A DNA stretch of 34,973 nt, from NCBI GenBank assembly GCA_965216725.1, contig CBDCGI010000013.1, positions 1-34,973 on the forward strand. Reading direction: 5' to 3'. The notes under the pieces are model-generated. The model made no database searches. It saw only the letters and a list, made by a program, of their open reading frames with translations, and was not told where the DNA came from. How positions within the stretch are numbered: the first letter of the stretch is position 1; every line of letters begins with the position of its first letter. Below, in pieces: positions 33,372 to 34,973 of the stretch. This DNA is from JACZUI01 sp965216725 (GTDB lineage Bacteria; Actinomycetota; Acidimicrobiia; Spongiisociales; ZC4RG35). Both the position numbers and the translations under genes were made by a program.

Positions 33372-34973
33372 ATGGCCAGAAAAGCCCTTATCCACCAGGT
33401 TGAGGCGCGGGAGCGAAAGGGCCGATGGTCCGCAGCCCTCGCCGTGCTTCTCTCCATGTCCTTGCTCCTTTCGGGCTGGGTCGGGCTTTTCGCGTTCTTG
33501 GGCGCCAATTCTGCCTACGGGACCTTCGACGAGATCCGGGCCGACTGGGTTCCGGACACCAGGGCCATGGAGTTGACCCTTCCCGACTTGAGCCGGATCA
33601 GCCGGATCTACGCCGACACCGGTGAGGTGTTGGATGAGCTCCACGATGGGCGCAACTCCGAGCCCGTTGCCTACGAGGAGATCCCCGACCTGGTGATCAA
33701 CGCCATCCTCGCCGCAGAGGACGCAGACTTCTTCGAGCACAGCGGCGTCGACTTCTCGGCCATTGCCAAGGCCGCCCTGGACAACTTCATCTATGACACC
33801 ACCCGTGGCGGCTCGACAATCACCCAGCAGGTCGTCAAGAACGCCTTTGTCGGAAGCGAGCTCAGCATCCGCCGCAAGATCAACGAGGCGTTCGTCGCCG
33901 CAGAGGTGGAGCGGCGTTTCAGCAAGGAGCGGATTCTCGAGTTCTACATGAACTCGGTGTATTTCGGCGCCGGTGCCTACGGGGTCAAGACGGCAGCCGA
34001 GGAGTTCTACGGCGAGGAGTTGGACCAGCTCCAAGTCCATGAGGCAGCCACCCTGGCCGTGCTGGTCAGAAACCCCTCGCTCTACAACCCGCGTCGCCAG
34101 CCCGAGATCACCCTCGACCGTCGGGACGAGGTGATTCGCCAAATGGCGGAAGAAGGATGGATAACCGACACGCAGGCCGAACAGGCGATCTCGAAGCCGC
34201 TCGGCGTAATCGACTCACCACTGCGCAGAGGCCAGGCCGATCACGTCGTCGCGGAGGTCAAGAGACAGCTTCTCAACGACCCCCAGTTCTCGTTCCTCGG
34301 TGATACGCCGGAGGAGCGGAAGAAAGCCGTCTTCGGGTGCCCGGCCGACGATGTGGCCTGCGAAGGAGGCGGCGGCCTGCAGGTCTTCACGACAATCGAT
34401 CTCGAGCTTCAACAGAAGGCCAACGAAGTGCTGACTAACTGGTTGCCACTTCCCCCTTATGAAGAGAACGTGAACTCGTGCCACGAGCTGGCCCGGAAAG
34501 ATCCCAATCTGTTTCAGGTGGACGACCTGGACGAGTTCATAAGCACCTACGCCGAAACCCACTCGTGTGCGCCCACAGGGGCTATGACCATGGTCGACAA
34601 CGACAGTGGTGCGGTGAAGGTGATGGCTTCAGGTCTCCCGTTCGAGTTCAGTCAGTTCGACCTTGCGGTCCAAGGCAAACGAAATCCAGGGTCGTCGTTC
34701 AAGCCTTTCGCGTTGGTCGCCGCACTGGAACAGGGATACACCATGGGTCATCGCTGGAACGGTGCCAGTCCGGTGGAAATCATCTGTCAATATCCCTGCG
34801 CTCCCGACGGGACCAATATCTGGCGTCCTGAGAACGCCGGCGGCGGAGGAGCAGGAGTCGTCTCACTGGCCGAGGCCACATATCGCTCGATCAATACCGT
34901 GTACGCCCAAGTATCCCAGGCCGTAGGGCCGGAGAACATCGTGGAAGTGGCCAAGCGCATGGGCGTTGACAAG
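33372..34973 (+). CDS. Class A penicillin-binding protein (GT51 + transpeptidase), 3' end outside window
   Basis: 534 residues visible, open to the window end. A short basic N-terminus precedes a single span (ALAVLLSMSLLLSGWVGLFAFL). The GT51 glycosyltransferase domain has AAEDADFFEHSGVD (about 114-127), RGGSTITQQVVKN, RKINEAFVAAEVERRFSKERI and YMNSVYFGAGAYGV. The transpeptidase begins after about residue 340 and shows NPGSSFKPF (about 437-445, SxxK nucleophile) and SINTVYAQ (SxN). The KTG motif would be outside. It polymerises and cross-links peptidoglycan at the outer face of the membrane. No Shine-Dalgarno lies before the ATG. It is divergent from the mutase gene. Confidence 0.92.
   Translation, partial: MARKALIHQVEARERKGRWSAALAVLLSMSLLLSGWVGLFAFLGANSAYGTFDEIRADWVPDTRAMELTLPDLSRISRIYADTGEVLDELHDGRNSEPVAYEEIPDLVINAILAAEDADFFEHSGVDFSAIAKAALDNFIYDTTRGGSTITQQVVKNAFVGSELSIRRKINEAFVAAEVERRFSKERILEFYMNSVYFGAGAYGVKTAAEEFYGEELDQLQVHEAATLAVLVRNPSLYNPRRQPEITLDRRDEVIRQMAEEGWITDTQAEQAISKPLGVIDSPLRRGQADHVVAEVKRQLLNDPQFSFLGDTPEERKKAVFGCPADDVACEGGGGLQVFTTIDLELQQKANEVLTNWLPLPPYEENVNSCHELARKDPNLFQVDDLDEFISTYAETHSCAPTGAMTMVDNDSGAVKVMASGLPFEFSQFDLAVQGKRNPGSSFKPFALVAALEQGYTMGHRWNGASPVEIICQYPCAPDGTNIWRPENAGGGGAGVVSLAEATYRSINTVYAQVSQAVGPENIVEVAKRMGVDK

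Noticed and set aside
33369..34142. Long minus-strand open frame of 257 codons
   Set aside because: It is opposite the penicillin-binding protein coding sequence, which has all GT51 and transpeptidase motifs and runs to the window end; the minus frame shows no domain.

Overview
The window holds two unrelated pieces of chromosome joined at about 14,27x-14,29x. Bases 1 to about 14,283 are AT-rich and look like a marine Bacteroidota, probably Flavobacteriales. They carry a type IX secretion C-terminal domain, TAnnTTTG promoter motifs, no Shine-Dalgarno sequences, and typical genes such as purT and typA. Bases from about 14,284 to the end are GC-rich and look like an actinomycete, most likely Acidimicrobiia. 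They carry clear GGAGG-type ribosome binding sites, F420 genes, DUF5719/DUF3499 genes, an acyl-CoA carboxylase and an LCP ligase. The join cuts a dioxygenase gene on the left and runs straight into the tail of a membrane-protein gene on the right. There is no integrase, tRNA or insertion sequence. I read it as an assembly chimera rather than gene transfer.

Left part: the end of a large secreted LamG/Ig-like protein with its terminator; an epoxide-hydrolase-like enzyme and a LEA-type lipoprotein; purT and typA, divergent around a perfect inverted repeat; then a minus-strand cassette of O-carbamoyltransferase, membrane SGNH hydrolase, DUF5989 (49 aa) and SxtJ-like protein, which resembles sxtI/J/K of saxitoxin clusters. 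Divergent from this is a plus-strand run of methyltransferase, UbiA-type prenyltransferase and two phytanoyl-CoA-dioxygenase-like proteins. Together these could form a small biosynthetic locus making a prenylated, oxidised and carbamoylated product. Four of these genes carry single-base frameshifts, nearly all insertions, and only between about 10.85 and 14.11 kb. That points to uncorrected sequence leading up to the chimeric join rather than to gene decay.

Right part: a tightly coupled minus-strand envelope operon (GT2 membrane glycosyltransferase, DUF5719, thioredoxin-like, DUF3499, DUF6788-like, a 58-aa zinc ribbon, PTPS-related membrane protein); cofD-cofE for coenzyme F420, divergent from it; UDP-glucose dehydrogenase and an LCP ligase; a dienelactone-hydrolase-like protein with an atypical nucleophile; birA divergent from an acyl-CoA carboxylase beta subunit and biotin carboxylase/BCCP; an LpdA-like quinone reductase and methylmalonyl-CoA mutase large subunit; and a class A penicillin-binding protein that runs off the end. 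The biotin ligase, carboxylase and mutase fit a propionyl-CoA to succinyl-CoA route. The gene set echoes the conserved actinobacterial fbiA/fbiB to accD5/accA3 neighbourhood.

I saw no rRNA, tRNA, CRISPR array, transposase or phage gene. No gene-free stretch longer than 300 bases is present.
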